Shown one piece after another: positions 51,349-60,316 of a stretch of DNA of 64,000 bases. The position numbers and the translations under genes were made by a program. The notes below the pieces were generated by a model that searched no databases, had not been told where the DNA came from, and was given only the letters and a program-made list of their open reading frames with translations. Position 1 is the stretch's first letter; the number at the start of each line of letters is the position of its first letter. The stretch is taken from assembly GCA_937920345.1 (NCBI GenBank), contig CALGVA010000054.1:1-64000 (forward strand), written 5' to 3'. The DNA is from an uncultured Lachnospiraceae bacterium. Lineage in GTDB: Bacteria > Bacillota > Clostridia > Lachnospirales > Lachnospiraceae.

Positions 51349-52218
51349 TTATAAATCCTGCGTATGTTTCCTGACAATGTACCCCGCAATAGAATAATAA
51401 ATCGGAATCGTCAGGAAAACCACCCATGTCGGATGCCAGACACCGTATAGCAATCCCGCATACAGGAAGATCAGCAGCGCTAATACCGGATAGGCAAACA
51501 GATTCGGATTGCGCCTGTACACTGCATTAATCAGCGTACTGATGATCGGTACAAGGAAGAAGAGCAGCCAGCCCGGATGCCACAGGTTGAAGCAGAATCC
51601 AAGGATAAGATATACCACGATCACAATGATGCCGATTGGCAGTTCATCGCCTTTGCCTCTTGTAAACATATGATCCGCCGGCTCCCCGTTGACCCGGATG
51701 CCGTTCTTATCGATATGTACCTCGTCGTCCTTCTTCTTATCGTAGACATGAATGCCGTGCCAGCTCACATGCACCTCCGCCTCCTTGTTATTCACATGGA
51801 TACCGTCAAATCCGACATGTACATCTTCCTGACTGTCCGTATCATAATATGCTCCCGTCCCGCTTTCACGCCCGGTCTCCTGCTCTGCAGACCGTTTTTC
51901 CGCCTCCGAACCCTGATCTTCTACAGTCACCTCTGCCTCGCATCCACTGACGGTCTGCAGTTCGTTCCGGCTCTCTGTCTTCTGCTTCGGATCGCCCACA
52001 CACTCCTCTTCCTCCTCATGGATCTTCAATAATTCGTCCAGCGAGACATGATACAGCTTTGCCAATGCGATCAGGTTATCCGTATCGGGTGACGCCTCCG
52101 CCCTTTCCCATTTGCTGACCGCCTGTCTGCTGATTCCCAGCTTCTCCGCCAATGCCTCCTGTGACAGCTTATTATCCTTACGCAGCGCTACCAGTCTGTT
52201 TGCAATTTCAAGATTCAT
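51349..52218 (-). CDS. XRE-family regulator with tandem beta-repeats and C-terminal membrane helices
   Basis: 289 residues. Residues 1-62 are an HTH_3 domain (LSQEALAEKLGISRQAVSKWERAEASPDTDNLIALAK). Residues about 65-125 are acidic and low complexity. Next, about 130-195, come three near repeats of the pattern VHV-x-x-x-GIHV-x-x-K/N (GFDGIHVNNKEAEVHV, SWHGIHVYDKKKDDEVHI, DKNGIRVNGEP), then about four membrane helices. A membrane-tethered DNA-binding protein is implied. GGAGG lies 6 nt before ATG 52218. The target genes are not evident. Confidence 0.82.
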   Translation of the reverse strand: MNLEIANRLVALRKDNKLSQEALAEKLGISRQAVSKWERAEASPDTDNLIALAKLYHVSLDELLKIHEEEEECVGDPKQKTESRNELQTVSGCEAEVTVEDQGSEAEKRSAEQETGRESGTGAYYDTDSQEDVHVGFDGIHVNNKEAEVHVSWHGIHVYDKKKDDEVHIDKNGIRVNGEPADHMFTRGKGDELPIGIIVIVVYLILGFCFNLWHPGWLLFFLVPIISTLINAVYRRNPNLFAYPVLALLIFLYAGLLYGVWHPTWVVFLTIPIYYSIAGYIVRKHTQDL

Positions 52219-52390
52219 TTTACGCCTCCATCCCTGTATTTGTATGAGACAATCATATAGAATAAAGGATTCCCGCACTACAACTTCTGCTTTCCAAAGC
52301 AGAAAATTCCGGTTGCCCGCACCGGAGCAGTCCGCAACCTGCGGTTTCCTTTGTCAGAAATACGCTGCCTTATAATCATTACACATGTTA

Positions 52391-53050
52391 TTATTCTATA
52401 CGCGCAAGCCACTCCTTAACCTGCAGCAGATCCTCCGCCACGATCACGCTCTTCTTATGCATCTCCTCCGTCGCGGGAAGCAGATCAGGCACCATAACAG
52501 GCTTCATGCCTGCGCTGTATGCAGAACGAATACCGTTATAAGAATCCTCTATTGCACAGGCTCTCTCCGGCAGCACCCCCAGCCGCTCACATGCCATAAG
52601 ATAAATATCAGGCTCCGGTTTGCTCCGCTTTAGCTGATCACCACCCACAACCACGCGAAAATAATCATACAGCCCGGCCTGCTGCAGTTCCTGCGTCACG
52701 ACCGCCAGCCGTGTAGACGAAGCCAGAGCAGCCGGAATCTCCTGTTCTTTCAGGTAATCCAAAAGTTCCCGCACGCCTTTCTTGACCGGAAGCCCGTCCC
52801 GCTCGGCAATCTCATGAAACATTGCGGATGCTTCCGCGCAGTACACTTCATAAGGAAAGTCCTGTCCGTAATAGTCCAGCAGAATTTCCCTCGTCTTCAC
52901 TTTCGTCGTTCCGATACACCGAAGCATCACTTCCTGCATTCCATCCAGCTGATACTTCCCGGCTAATTTCTCCCAGCATGCCAGCACAAGCCTCTCGCTG
53001 TCAAAAATAAGCCCGTCCATATCAAAAACCACCGCGTCGAATTTTCTCAT
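52391..53050 (-). CDS. HAD-superfamily hydrolase, beta-phosphoglucomutase-like
   Basis: 219 residues. The DxD nucleophile motif FDMDGLIFDSE (Asp10, Asp12), the Thr/Ser motif ALASSTR, a lysine in KRSKPEPDIY and the acidic motif EDSYNG are all present. The cap between residues 15 and 90 is of the C1 type. Members of this group act as phosphatases for sugar phosphates or as beta-phosphoglucomutase; the substrate cannot be told. The start ATG 53050 has GAGAGGA just before it. Confidence 0.88.
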   Translation of the reverse strand: MRKFDAVVFDMDGLIFDSERLVLACWEKLAGKYQLDGMQEVMLRCIGTTKVKTREILLDYYGQDFPYEVYCAEASAMFHEIAERDGLPVKKGVRELLDYLKEQEIPAALASSTRLAVVTQELQQAGLYDYFRVVVGGDQLKRSKPEPDIYLMACERLGVLPERACAIEDSYNGIRSAYSAGMKPVMVPDLLPATEEMHKKSVIVAEDLLQVKEWLARIE

Positions 53051-53083
53051 AGGTTCCTCTCCTCTTATGATCCGGACTGAAAT

Positions 53084-55627
53084 CTACTTCTCTTTTCTCA
53101 CGTAAGTAACAAACCTGTTCCCGTTTTCTTTCAGCCATTCCGTGGAATCATTCATACCCTTTTTGTACAGTGTACCCGTAACAGGATCCATCACCACGAT
53201 ATTCAGTTCATTGAATCCCACAATCAGCACAGCGTTTCCATCGTCTAGCAGCGCCAGCACCGGAAGATCCTGATTCACATAATAGAGAATCGCATCCAGA
53301 CTGCACCCTGACAGATCCAGTATCGTACAGTCCTGCAGATCGGATTCCAGGATAGAGAATACTGACCGTCCTGCGTTAAGCGACCGCTGTGTACTCCTGG
53401 ATATTCCCTCAAACCGCAGGATCGTGTCCAGACAGACGGCCAATGCGCTTCTTGTCTCCGACATCTCATCCTCGGTAATTGCCATGATCTGATTTCTGGT
53501 GCTTCTCGTCACCCTTCTCCAGATATATTCTCCGTCATCATCCACCACTGCACCCGCAAGCCGGTATGCCTGTTCTACTGCCTTACCCGGATTTTCATAG
53601 ATACCTTCTATACCATTCTTTGCATACACATAATAATGCGGCTCCGCCTGCTCAGGTTCCGGCATCTGAATTGCACGGCTTCCTTCAAACAACACCTCTT
53701 TCGGAGACAAATGCTGCAGCCCGCGGCCGTCTATCGGATTCTTAACCTCAATCTGGCAGATCGTCTCATAGTTCTCCGTAACAACATATCCTACCGTATT
53801 GCTGCCTGTTTTGATCTCCTCCGTGCTCATAATCTGGTCATCCGCGGCCGGAATATAACTTTCGCTCTCTTCATCCCACATCACTCTGGTAAGCGTGATC
53901 TGGTTCTCCTCCACGGTACTGTCTGTCACATAGATGTTATCTTTACGGTAACTCTTGAGCACCTTACCGTCATCTCCCTGAATCCGCACACAGTACATGG
54001 GATAGGTCACGATTCCGGCATTGCTCCTCACAATATCCCGCTGTCTCGCCAGCCCGTAGATCAGATCCTCCTCCATAAATCCAAGTACCGATATATATTC
54101 TCCCTGTCCGGCGGTGATGACCGTCTGCTCCTGCGTATTCAGATTCATAAGTATCAGCTGCCCGCTGGCATGCAGATCGGAACCTTCCTGCCAGACCAGC
54201 ATCTTGTTGGACTCAGATACATGGTAACCTTCCTCCCGCAATCCGGATACGACCACCTGATATTCCTGAGACCTTAAATCCACCGCATACACACTGCCTG
54301 ACATGATAAAATAGTAGATTCCGGACTTATTCACATAAGATAACTGTCCCATGTCCGCCTTCAGCAACTCATAGGACCTGTCATAGGGGATATAAACCAG
54401 TTCTTCCACCGTATTGGTCATGCTGTTGTAATGATAGACTGCCACGCCCACATTCCCCTCATGGCGTCCCCTGTTCATGTAGCCATATACCTGAAAAGTC
54501 ACATTACCGATCTCGTCCACCGACAGGACCTGTATGTCATGCCGGTTATATATATTTCTGGCATCGAGAATGCCCTCTGTATTTTCATAGAAACTGAACA
54601 GACGGATCAGCTTATTATCCGTCACATTATAACTGTAGAGCTTGTCCGCCGCCGTAAAGGCAAACACATTGCCGCCGTCGCTCTCCTGCATCTTTACTTC
54701 ATCCCCGGCAATGCCGAGCACAATCTTGTTATTGATATAAATATCAGCCTCTTCATCGAAGATCTGATTCATTTCACGCTCATAGTCTAGCAAGTACATC
54801 CGGTCGGGCGTATATCGGATACGATAATACTCGCTGACTTGATAGTACTTAGTCTCCCTGCTCTCCCGCACCTTTACCAGATATTCTATGCGAAAAGAGC
54901 CTGTCTGCTCCGCCAGCTCCAGAATCATGATTTCCGGCTCCGTTACCCTGCTGACCGGAAGATCCCCCCATGTTACCTGATGAAAACTGCTGTGTATCGT
55001 CACTTTATGAAAAGTGCTGTTGTCACCTTCTGAATTGGATTCCAGATATTTTGTCAGTTCCGCCGCCGCTTCTTTATCAAATGTTCTTTCGTGGAAATCC
55101 CGGATATAGTCCAGTTTCTCCTTGACATGCAGAGAATCACTCAGTATGATCCTTGTGTAATAGCGTAACGGCTCGTTCTCCGCCGGCGTAACCAGAAATA
55201 CAAGCATGTATTCCGTATCGTAGTCGATCAGATCTTTGAGTGTAATACTGAAGTCGATCCGGTTGTCGTTCTGCTTGTATTCCCCGACTTCCGTGCTCTC
55301 CACCAGACGCTCTCCATTCAGGCTGCGCACTTCAAAGGCGATCTGCGCAATATCTCTCCCGTAAGTGTCCAGATGTACACCGATCTTCCTGTCGCTCCCC
55401 ACCGGCTGCAATGTGCCCCGCAGATAGGCGCAGTCCATGCTGTCTGCATAGCCATGCAGACTATTGATGTCATGTCCGTCCGCAGACAGGGATATGATCG
55501 GATAGACTGCCTCTCCCATTTCAGTTGTCATATCGGTGTTGCCCTGATTCATCACCATACTGATCAGCATAAGTGCTGCTGCAAAAATGGTGCCCAGCAA
55601 AACCCCCTTTATGATCGCTTTTTTCAT
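53084..55627 (-). CDS. Membrane-anchored extracytoplasmic protein with a degenerate C39-like C-terminus
   Basis: 847 residues, not recognised as a named family. A single hydrophobic helix (about 6-27) anchors it, with the remainder outside. Residues about 290-600 show repeating beta-strand-like segments (YIPYDRSYELLKADMGQLSYVNKSGIYYFIMSGSVYAVDLR), suggesting a propeller. The last ~90 residues (SLDAILYYVNQDLPVLALLDDGNAVLIVGFNELNIVVMDPVTG) resemble the second half of a C39 peptidase-fold domain, but the histidine expected near GNAVLIVGF is missing, so it is probably not a peptidase. It lies 34 bp upstream of the HAD gene on the same strand. Confidence 0.55.
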   Translation of the reverse strand: MKKAIIKGVLLGTIFAAALMLISMVMNQGNTDMTTEMGEAVYPIISLSADGHDINSLHGYADSMDCAYLRGTLQPVGSDRKIGVHLDTYGRDIAQIAFEVRSLNGERLVESTEVGEYKQNDNRIDFSITLKDLIDYDTEYMLVFLVTPAENEPLRYYTRIILSDSLHVKEKLDYIRDFHERTFDKEAAAELTKYLESNSEGDNSTFHKVTIHSSFHQVTWGDLPVSRVTEPEIMILELAEQTGSFRIEYLVKVRESRETKYYQVSEYYRIRYTPDRMYLLDYEREMNQIFDEEADIYINNKIVLGIAGDEVKMQESDGGNVFAFTAADKLYSYNVTDNKLIRLFSFYENTEGILDARNIYNRHDIQVLSVDEIGNVTFQVYGYMNRGRHEGNVGVAVYHYNSMTNTVEELVYIPYDRSYELLKADMGQLSYVNKSGIYYFIMSGSVYAVDLRSQEYQVVVSGLREEGYHVSESNKMLVWQEGSDLHASGQLILMNLNTQEQTVITAGQGEYISVLGFMEEDLIYGLARQRDIVRSNAGIVTYPMYCVRIQGDDGKVLKSYRKDNIYVTDSTVEENQITLTRVMWDEESESYIPAADDQIMSTEEIKTGSNTVGYVVTENYETICQIEVKNPIDGRGLQHLSPKEVLFEGSRAIQMPEPEQAEPHYYVYAKNGIEGIYENPGKAVEQAYRLAGAVVDDDGEYIWRRVTRSTRNQIMAITEDEMSETRSALAVCLDTILRFEGISRSTQRSLNAGRSVFSILESDLQDCTILDLSGCSLDAILYYVNQDLPVLALLDDGNAVLIVGFNELNIVVMDPVTGTLYKKGMNDSTEWLKENGNRFVTYVRKEK

Positions 55628-55648
55628 ACTAATCTTCCATTCTTATTC

Positions 55649-56818
55649 TCAAACAAGCCGCTTTATCGTCGGGTCTATGTTCAGCAGACGCATAACTTCA
55701 TCGGCCTCCTGCCTGACTTTCCGCTCTTTGCGTTCATCATTGTGTGTATTCCTGACTGCACGTATCAACAGATTCTTCGGCGTATGTTCCATATCAATAA
55801 ATTCAAGAATACTGGTCTCATAACCGGCAGCCTCCAGCAGATTGGCACGCAGTGCGTCCGTGACAAGCGCCGAGAGCCGCTCCTTGATTATACCGTACTT
55901 AAGAAGCGGAGACAATGCTTCATTATGAATCTGCCGGTTCACCTCATGCTGGCAGCACGGCACAGACAGAATCACTTTCGCGCCCCACCCGACAGCCTTG
56001 GCAAGAGCATAGTCAGTGGCAGTGTCACAGGCATGCAGTGTCACCACCATATCGACTGTACTCTGCTCTTCATATTCTGCAATATCGCCTTTCATAAAAT
56101 GCAGTTTATCGTATCCGTATTTCCGGCTTAATGCATTACAGTTTGTGATCACATCCTCTTTCAGATCAAGTCCTGTGATCTCCACATCATACCCCTTTAA
56201 ATCATGCAGATAATAATACATGGCGAAAGTAAGGTATGACTTTCCGCACCCGAAATCTATGATATGCACGGTATTCTCATCTGAGAGTGTTGGCAGAATA
56301 TCTTCAATAAATTCCAGAAAACGGTTAATCTGTTTAAATTTATCATATCGGGCGCGAACGATTGTGCCCTCCCGCGTCTGCACGCCAAGATCTATCAGAA
56401 AAGGCACCGGAACGCCTTCTTCCAGAATGTAGCGCTTCTTTCTGTTATGCGCAAGCCTGACTGCTCTTCCTGCATCAGCCTGTTCCTTTGCCTCCATGAT
56501 CCGTTTGTTGATTGTCATTCTCCCTTTCCTGCTGACCAGAATAACTGCTTTGCAGATCTGATGCGACACTTCACACTGCCTGAAATCTCTCTCCAACGCA
56601 TCACCTATGTTCCGGATCGCCGCATCCCGATCCAGATTTTCATGAAAAACTTTCGTTCCTTCATACCTGGTCTGTTGAAAAAGCAGTCTGCCTTTTACCA
56701 TAACAGGCCTTATTTTAATCTTGAATACACTGTCCCTGTCTCTCGGATTGCTGAGAATAATCTGATAAAGTCTTTCATCAACGGTTTCCCTCATAAGTTT
56801 CTCAAGCTGTTCTTCCAT
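55649..56818 (-). CDS. Class I SAM-dependent methyltransferase (Methyltransf_32-like)
   Basis: 389 residues. The SAM-binding motif IIDFGCGKSYLTFAMYYYL lies near residue 190, with GLDLKEDV, VVTLHACDTATDYAL and LSVPCCQHEVN following. The last two are characteristic of a family annotated as RNA- or protein-modifying methyltransferases in both bacteria and eukaryotes (GSTCD-like). The N-terminal ~175 residues are unassigned. The start is uncertain: ATG 56818 versus GTG 56830, with no clean ribosome-binding site for either. Confidence 0.8.
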   Translation of the reverse strand: MEEQLEKLMRETVDERLYQIILSNPRDRDSVFKIKIRPVMVKGRLLFQQTRYEGTKVFHENLDRDAAIRNIGDALERDFRQCEVSHQICKAVILVSRKGRMTINKRIMEAKEQADAGRAVRLAHNRKKRYILEEGVPVPFLIDLGVQTREGTIVRARYDKFKQINRFLEFIEDILPTLSDENTVHIIDFGCGKSYLTFAMYYYLHDLKGYDVEITGLDLKEDVITNCNALSRKYGYDKLHFMKGDIAEYEEQSTVDMVVTLHACDTATDYALAKAVGWGAKVILSVPCCQHEVNRQIHNEALSPLLKYGIIKERLSALVTDALRANLLEAAGYETSILEFIDMEHTPKNLLIRAVRNTHNDERKERKVRQEADEVMRLLNIDPTIKRLV

Positions 56819-56891
56819 GTTTTCACACACTTTCCATCATATCTTAAGTCGTCTCATGTTCTATTTTAATCAGATTGCCGCCAAACCACAA

Positions 56892-57281
56892 CTAAAACTT
56901 TAAGATGCCGTTGCGGTTGCAATGCCGTTTCCTGTAAATCTCATAGGAAAGAAGAACCTGAATAAATTCCGCGACCTGGTTCCAGTCCGGCTGCCCCTTC
57001 TCTCCCTCTTCCGGGTTCTCTTCCTGCATTTTTCTGATCTTGCCCACGATAACCTGCGTCAGTCTGTAGATCTGCCATCTGTCCGGATATTCATCATAGA
57101 TCATACTGCCCTCGTAATCAATGCGGTCCAGCGTTTCCGCTATGATCTTCTGATATTTCTTTGCCTCCGCCGGATACATCTGCTGTAAATATTCCAAGTC
57201 CCGCGTCACACTGTCTTCCTGCTGGTAATATAGCGGGAGCGGATATGCCATATAGAACGGCAATATTCTGGATTGATTCAT
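56892..57281 (-). CDS. Conserved hypothetical protein, 129 residues
   Basis: No domain recognised. It is rich in Tyr, Glu, Gln and Arg, with a predicted alpha-helical character (EYLQQMYPAEAKKYQKIIAETLDRIDYEGS). Short proteins like this are common beside ATP synthase genes in Lachnospiraceae, in my recollection. GAGGTG lies 4 nt before ATG 57281. No signal peptide or membrane helix. It follows the atp terminator, so it is probably its own unit. Confidence 0.6.
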   Translation of the reverse strand: MNQSRILPFYMAYPLPLYYQQEDSVTRDLEYLQQMYPAEAKKYQKIIAETLDRIDYEGSMIYDEYPDRWQIYRLTQVIVGKIRKMQEENPEEGEKGQPDWNQVAEFIQVLLSYEIYRKRHCNRNGILKF

Positions 57282-57401
57282 TCTGCACCTCTATGCCTTT
57301 GATATGTCTTTTATTCTATCATATGCACATAAACGTGCGGCGCGAATTATTCATTTGAACCACCGGCAGAACCGTTACCTTTTCCTGTATAAACCGGAAA
57401 A

Positions 57402-57424
57402 GGGGCAGATCATGCATCTGCCCC
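57402..57424 (-). terminator. Intrinsic terminator of the atp operon
   Basis: On the minus strand GGGGCAGAT (57424-57416), loop GCATG, ATCTGCCCC (57410-57402), then TTTTCC. It lies 30 nt after the atpC stop codon. A second stem (CCTTTTCC/GGAAAAGG) overlaps it on the other side. Confidence 0.88.
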
Positions 57425-57453
57425 AAAACACCCGTTATCATTACATGCGGTAT

Positions 57454-57864
57454 TTAATTTCTCACAGTCTCGATTCTCGCTACTGCACGCTTTAAAGCCA
57501 GTTCCGCCCGATTCATATCCGTACCCGGATCATGCTCTTTCAGCCTCTCCTCGGCACGTGACTTCGCTTCCTCGGCACGGTCTACGTCAATTTCAGACGG
57601 CCATTCAATAATCTCGGCAAGAATCGTAACCTGATCCGGAAGAACCTCGGTAAATCCCGCATGCAATGCGGCTTCTTTCACTTCCTCTCCCCGTGTGATC
57701 GTCAGAATACCCGGAGCGATAATCATCGTCATCGGAAGGTGATCTTTATAAATACCGACTTCTCCCTCTACCGTATTAAATTCCACCATGGACACCTCGT
57801 CCTCATAGAAAACTCTGTCCGGTGTAATAATCTTTAAGGTAAAATTTCTATTATCGTCAGCCAT
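57454..57864 (-). CDS. atpC: ATP synthase F1 epsilon subunit
   Basis: 136 residues. Regulates and couples rotation in F1. The N-terminal beta-sandwich (LKIITPDRVFYEDEVSMVEFNTVEGEVGIYKDHLPMT) and the C-terminal helical hairpin (RAEEAKSRAEERLKEHDPGTDMNRAELALKRAVARIE) are both intact. It is the last gene of the operon. A repeat element fills much of the gap to atpD. Confidence 0.96.
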   Translation of the reverse strand: MADDNRNFTLKIITPDRVFYEDEVSMVEFNTVEGEVGIYKDHLPMTMIIAPGILTITRGEEVKEAALHAGFTEVLPDQVTILAEIIEWPSEIDVDRAEEAKSRAEERLKEHDPGTDMNRAELALKRAVARIETVRN

Positions 57865-57899
57865 ATATTACCTGTTCTTTCTATATATGCTCTCAGTCC

Positions 57900-57993
57900 G
57901 GAAGAATGCAGTCTTTACGCATTCTTCCAGACATGACTTAGCAATACTTAGGTTGTGTTCTTTACGACCTTATTATTTCTTCATGTCTTCTTA
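57900..57993 (-). repeat. Stop-codon-associated repeat, copy 2
   Basis: On the minus strand it begins with the atpD stop codon (TAAGAAGACATG), carries CTAAGTAT and CATGTCTGGAAGAATGC at the same offsets as copy 1 (4132-4036), and ends in the hairpin GGAAGAATGC/GCATTCTTCC. The terminal loop is shorter here. It lies inside the atpD-atpC gap, so it must be tolerated within an essential operon. Confidence 0.75.
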
Positions 57994-59394
57994 CTTGGTG
58001 CGTGCAATCACATCGTCTATGCTTCCGGCATTTAAGAAGTAGCTCTCCGGAATGTCATCATGCTTGCCTTCCAGAATCTCCTTAAAGCCGCGAATCGTCT
58101 CTGTGATCGGCACATACTTTCCGTTCAATCCGGTAAACTGCTCCGCCACATGGAAAGGCTGGGACAGGAATCTCTGGATTCTTCTCGCACGGGCTACTAC
58201 CAGCTTATCCTCCTCAGACAGCTCATCCATACCGAGAATCGCGATAATATCCTGCAATTCTTTATATTTCTGCAGAATCTCCTGTACGCCTCTGGCAACT
58301 TCATAATGTTCCTGTCCGACAATTCTCGGATCGAGGATTCTGGAAGTAGACTCAAGCGGGTCTACCGCCGGATAAATACCCAGTTCCACGATGGAACGGG
58401 AAAGCGTTGTGGTTGCATCCAGATGTGCAAACGTTGTTGCCGGAGCCGGGTCAGTCAAGTCATCCGCAGGCACGTATACCGCCTGTACGGAAGTGATGGA
58501 ACCGCTCTTCGTCGATGTGATACGCTCCTGCAGAGCACCCATTTCCGTCTGTAACGTAGGCTGATAACCAACCGCCGAAGGCATACGTCCGAGAAGTGCA
58601 GACACCTCGGAACCGGCCTGTGTGAAACGGAAAATATTGTCGATAAATAACAGTACATCCTTACCGCCCTTATCACGGAAATATTCTGCCATCGTAAGTC
58701 CGGTCAGACCGACTCTCATTCTGGCTCCCGGCGGCTCATTCATCTGACCGAATACCATGGTCGTCTTATCAATAACGCCGGACTCCTCCATCTCATGATA
58801 CAGGTCATTACCCTCTCTGGTACGCTCACCTACACCGGTAAATACGGAGTAACCGCTGTGTTCTGTCGCAATATTACGAATCAGTTCCTGAATCAAAACC
58901 GTCTTTCCTACGCCCGCTCCGCCGAACAGACCGATCTTACCGCCCTTCTGGTAGGGACACAGCAGGTCAACGACCTTGATACCGGTCTCCAAAAGCTCTG
59001 TCGCCGTAGACTGTTCTTCAAATGCCGGAGCCGGTCTGTGAATCGGCTCGTGTCCTACATCTGTGGGCGCCGGCTTATTGTCGATCGGTTCTCCCAGAAC
59101 ATTAAAGATACGTCCCAGTGTATTTTCACCTACGGGAACCGTGATCGGTGCACCGGTTGCAATGGCATCCATGCCTCTCACCAGTCCGTCGGTAGAACCC
59201 ATAGCGATACATCTAACAGTATCATCACCCAGATGCTGTGATACTTCCACAACCAGATCTCCTCCGCTCTTAAGCGGAATCCTGATCGCGTCATTAATTT
59301 CCGGTAAGTTCCCTGCCGAAAATTTGATATCCAGTACAGCACCGATAATCTGAGTGATTTTACCAAGATTTTCACTTGTTTTTACTTCTGCCAT
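57991..59394 (-). CDS. atpD: ATP synthase F1 beta subunit
   Basis: 467 residues. The catalytic subunit, with Walker A GGAGVGKTV, GERTREG, and the DELSEEDKLVV motif. The stop codon is the first base of the repeat at 57993. The sequence from MAEVKTSENLGKITQIIGAVLDIKF to the end is full length. Confidence 0.98.
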   Translation of the reverse strand: MAEVKTSENLGKITQIIGAVLDIKFSAGNLPEINDAIRIPLKSGGDLVVEVSQHLGDDTVRCIAMGSTDGLVRGMDAIATGAPITVPVGENTLGRIFNVLGEPIDNKPAPTDVGHEPIHRPAPAFEEQSTATELLETGIKVVDLLCPYQKGGKIGLFGGAGVGKTVLIQELIRNIATEHSGYSVFTGVGERTREGNDLYHEMEESGVIDKTTMVFGQMNEPPGARMRVGLTGLTMAEYFRDKGGKDVLLFIDNIFRFTQAGSEVSALLGRMPSAVGYQPTLQTEMGALQERITSTKSGSITSVQAVYVPADDLTDPAPATTFAHLDATTTLSRSIVELGIYPAVDPLESTSRILDPRIVGQEHYEVARGVQEILQKYKELQDIIAILGMDELSEEDKLVVARARRIQRFLSQPFHVAEQFTGLNGKYVPITETIRGFKEILEGKHDDIPESYFLNAGSIDDVIARTK

Positions 59395-59422
59395 CTCTTT
59401 TTCCTTTCACTCGTATTTAATT

Positions 59423-60286
59423 TTAGCTAATCGCATTTGCACCTGCGATAATTTCTGTCAATTCCTGCGTAATAGATCCCTGACGTGCTCTGTTATACAT
59501 CAGTGACAAGTGATCTATCATTTCCTCAGCATTGCTTGTCGCGGAATCCATAGCCTGCATTCTCGCACCGTTCTCGCTGGCGACCGCCTCCACCAGACCA
59601 CCGTAAATCAGACTCGTGACATATTTCGGAATGATCATGTCCAGTGCCTCATCGTCCTCCGGCTCGAAATTCATCATGGCCTTGCTGCCCGTATCTTTCC
59701 CCTGCTCACCGTTTTCCGGCGCCTCCACAGGAAGCAGCTTCAACATGGTAGGCACATGCACCACTGTATTCTTAAATCCCGTGTAGGCAAGATAGATCTC
59801 TCCGATCTCACCCGCAGCATAAGCGTCCAGCAGTTTCCTGCTGATCTCCATGGCATCCATATAGGACGGTTCCTCGATAATTTCCGAGTTTTCCTCCATA
59901 ATGTGATAACCGTGACGGTGCAGTGCATCCTTGCCTTTCTTGCCGATGGCATATATCTCCAGCTCTTCCTTCTTGAAATCACCCTTGGTGATCAGCTTGA
60001 TCACATTTGAATTGTATCCGCCCGCAAGTCCTCTGTTGGAAGTGATCACGATAACCGCTTTCTTCTCAGATTCTCCTGCTTTCAGATAAGGGTGATTCAA
60101 GCCGCCGGTCTTCGCCAGCATGGAAGTCACCGTCTCGTACATACAGTTAAAGTATGCTTTCGACTGCTCTGCACGTTGCTTTGCTCTCTGCAGTTTCACG
60201 GTAGAAACAAGTTTCATGGCTTTGGTAATCTGCTGAGTACTCTGTATACTGCCTTTACGCCTTTTAATGTCTCTCATTGAGGCCAT
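59423..60286 (-). CDS. atpG: ATP synthase F1 gamma subunit
   Basis: 287 residues. The central rotor shaft. The N-terminal helix (RDIKRRKGSIQSTQQITKAMKLVSTVKLQRAKQ) and the C-terminal helix ending RARQGSITQELTEIIAGANAI are conserved. GGAGGG lies 8 nt before ATG 60286, so I prefer it to a Met three codons later. Confidence 0.97.
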   Translation of the reverse strand: MASMRDIKRRKGSIQSTQQITKAMKLVSTVKLQRAKQRAEQSKAYFNCMYETVTSMLAKTGGLNHPYLKAGESEKKAVIVITSNRGLAGGYNSNVIKLITKGDFKKEELEIYAIGKKGKDALHRHGYHIMEENSEIIEEPSYMDAMEISRKLLDAYAAGEIGEIYLAYTGFKNTVVHVPTMLKLLPVEAPENGEQGKDTGSKAMMNFEPEDDEALDMIIPKYVTSLIYGGLVEAVASENGARMQAMDSATSNAEEMIDHLSLMYNRARQGSITQELTEIIAGANAIS

Positions 60287-60316
60287 AGCGTCACCCTCCT
60301 GGTTTCCTCTCGCTTT

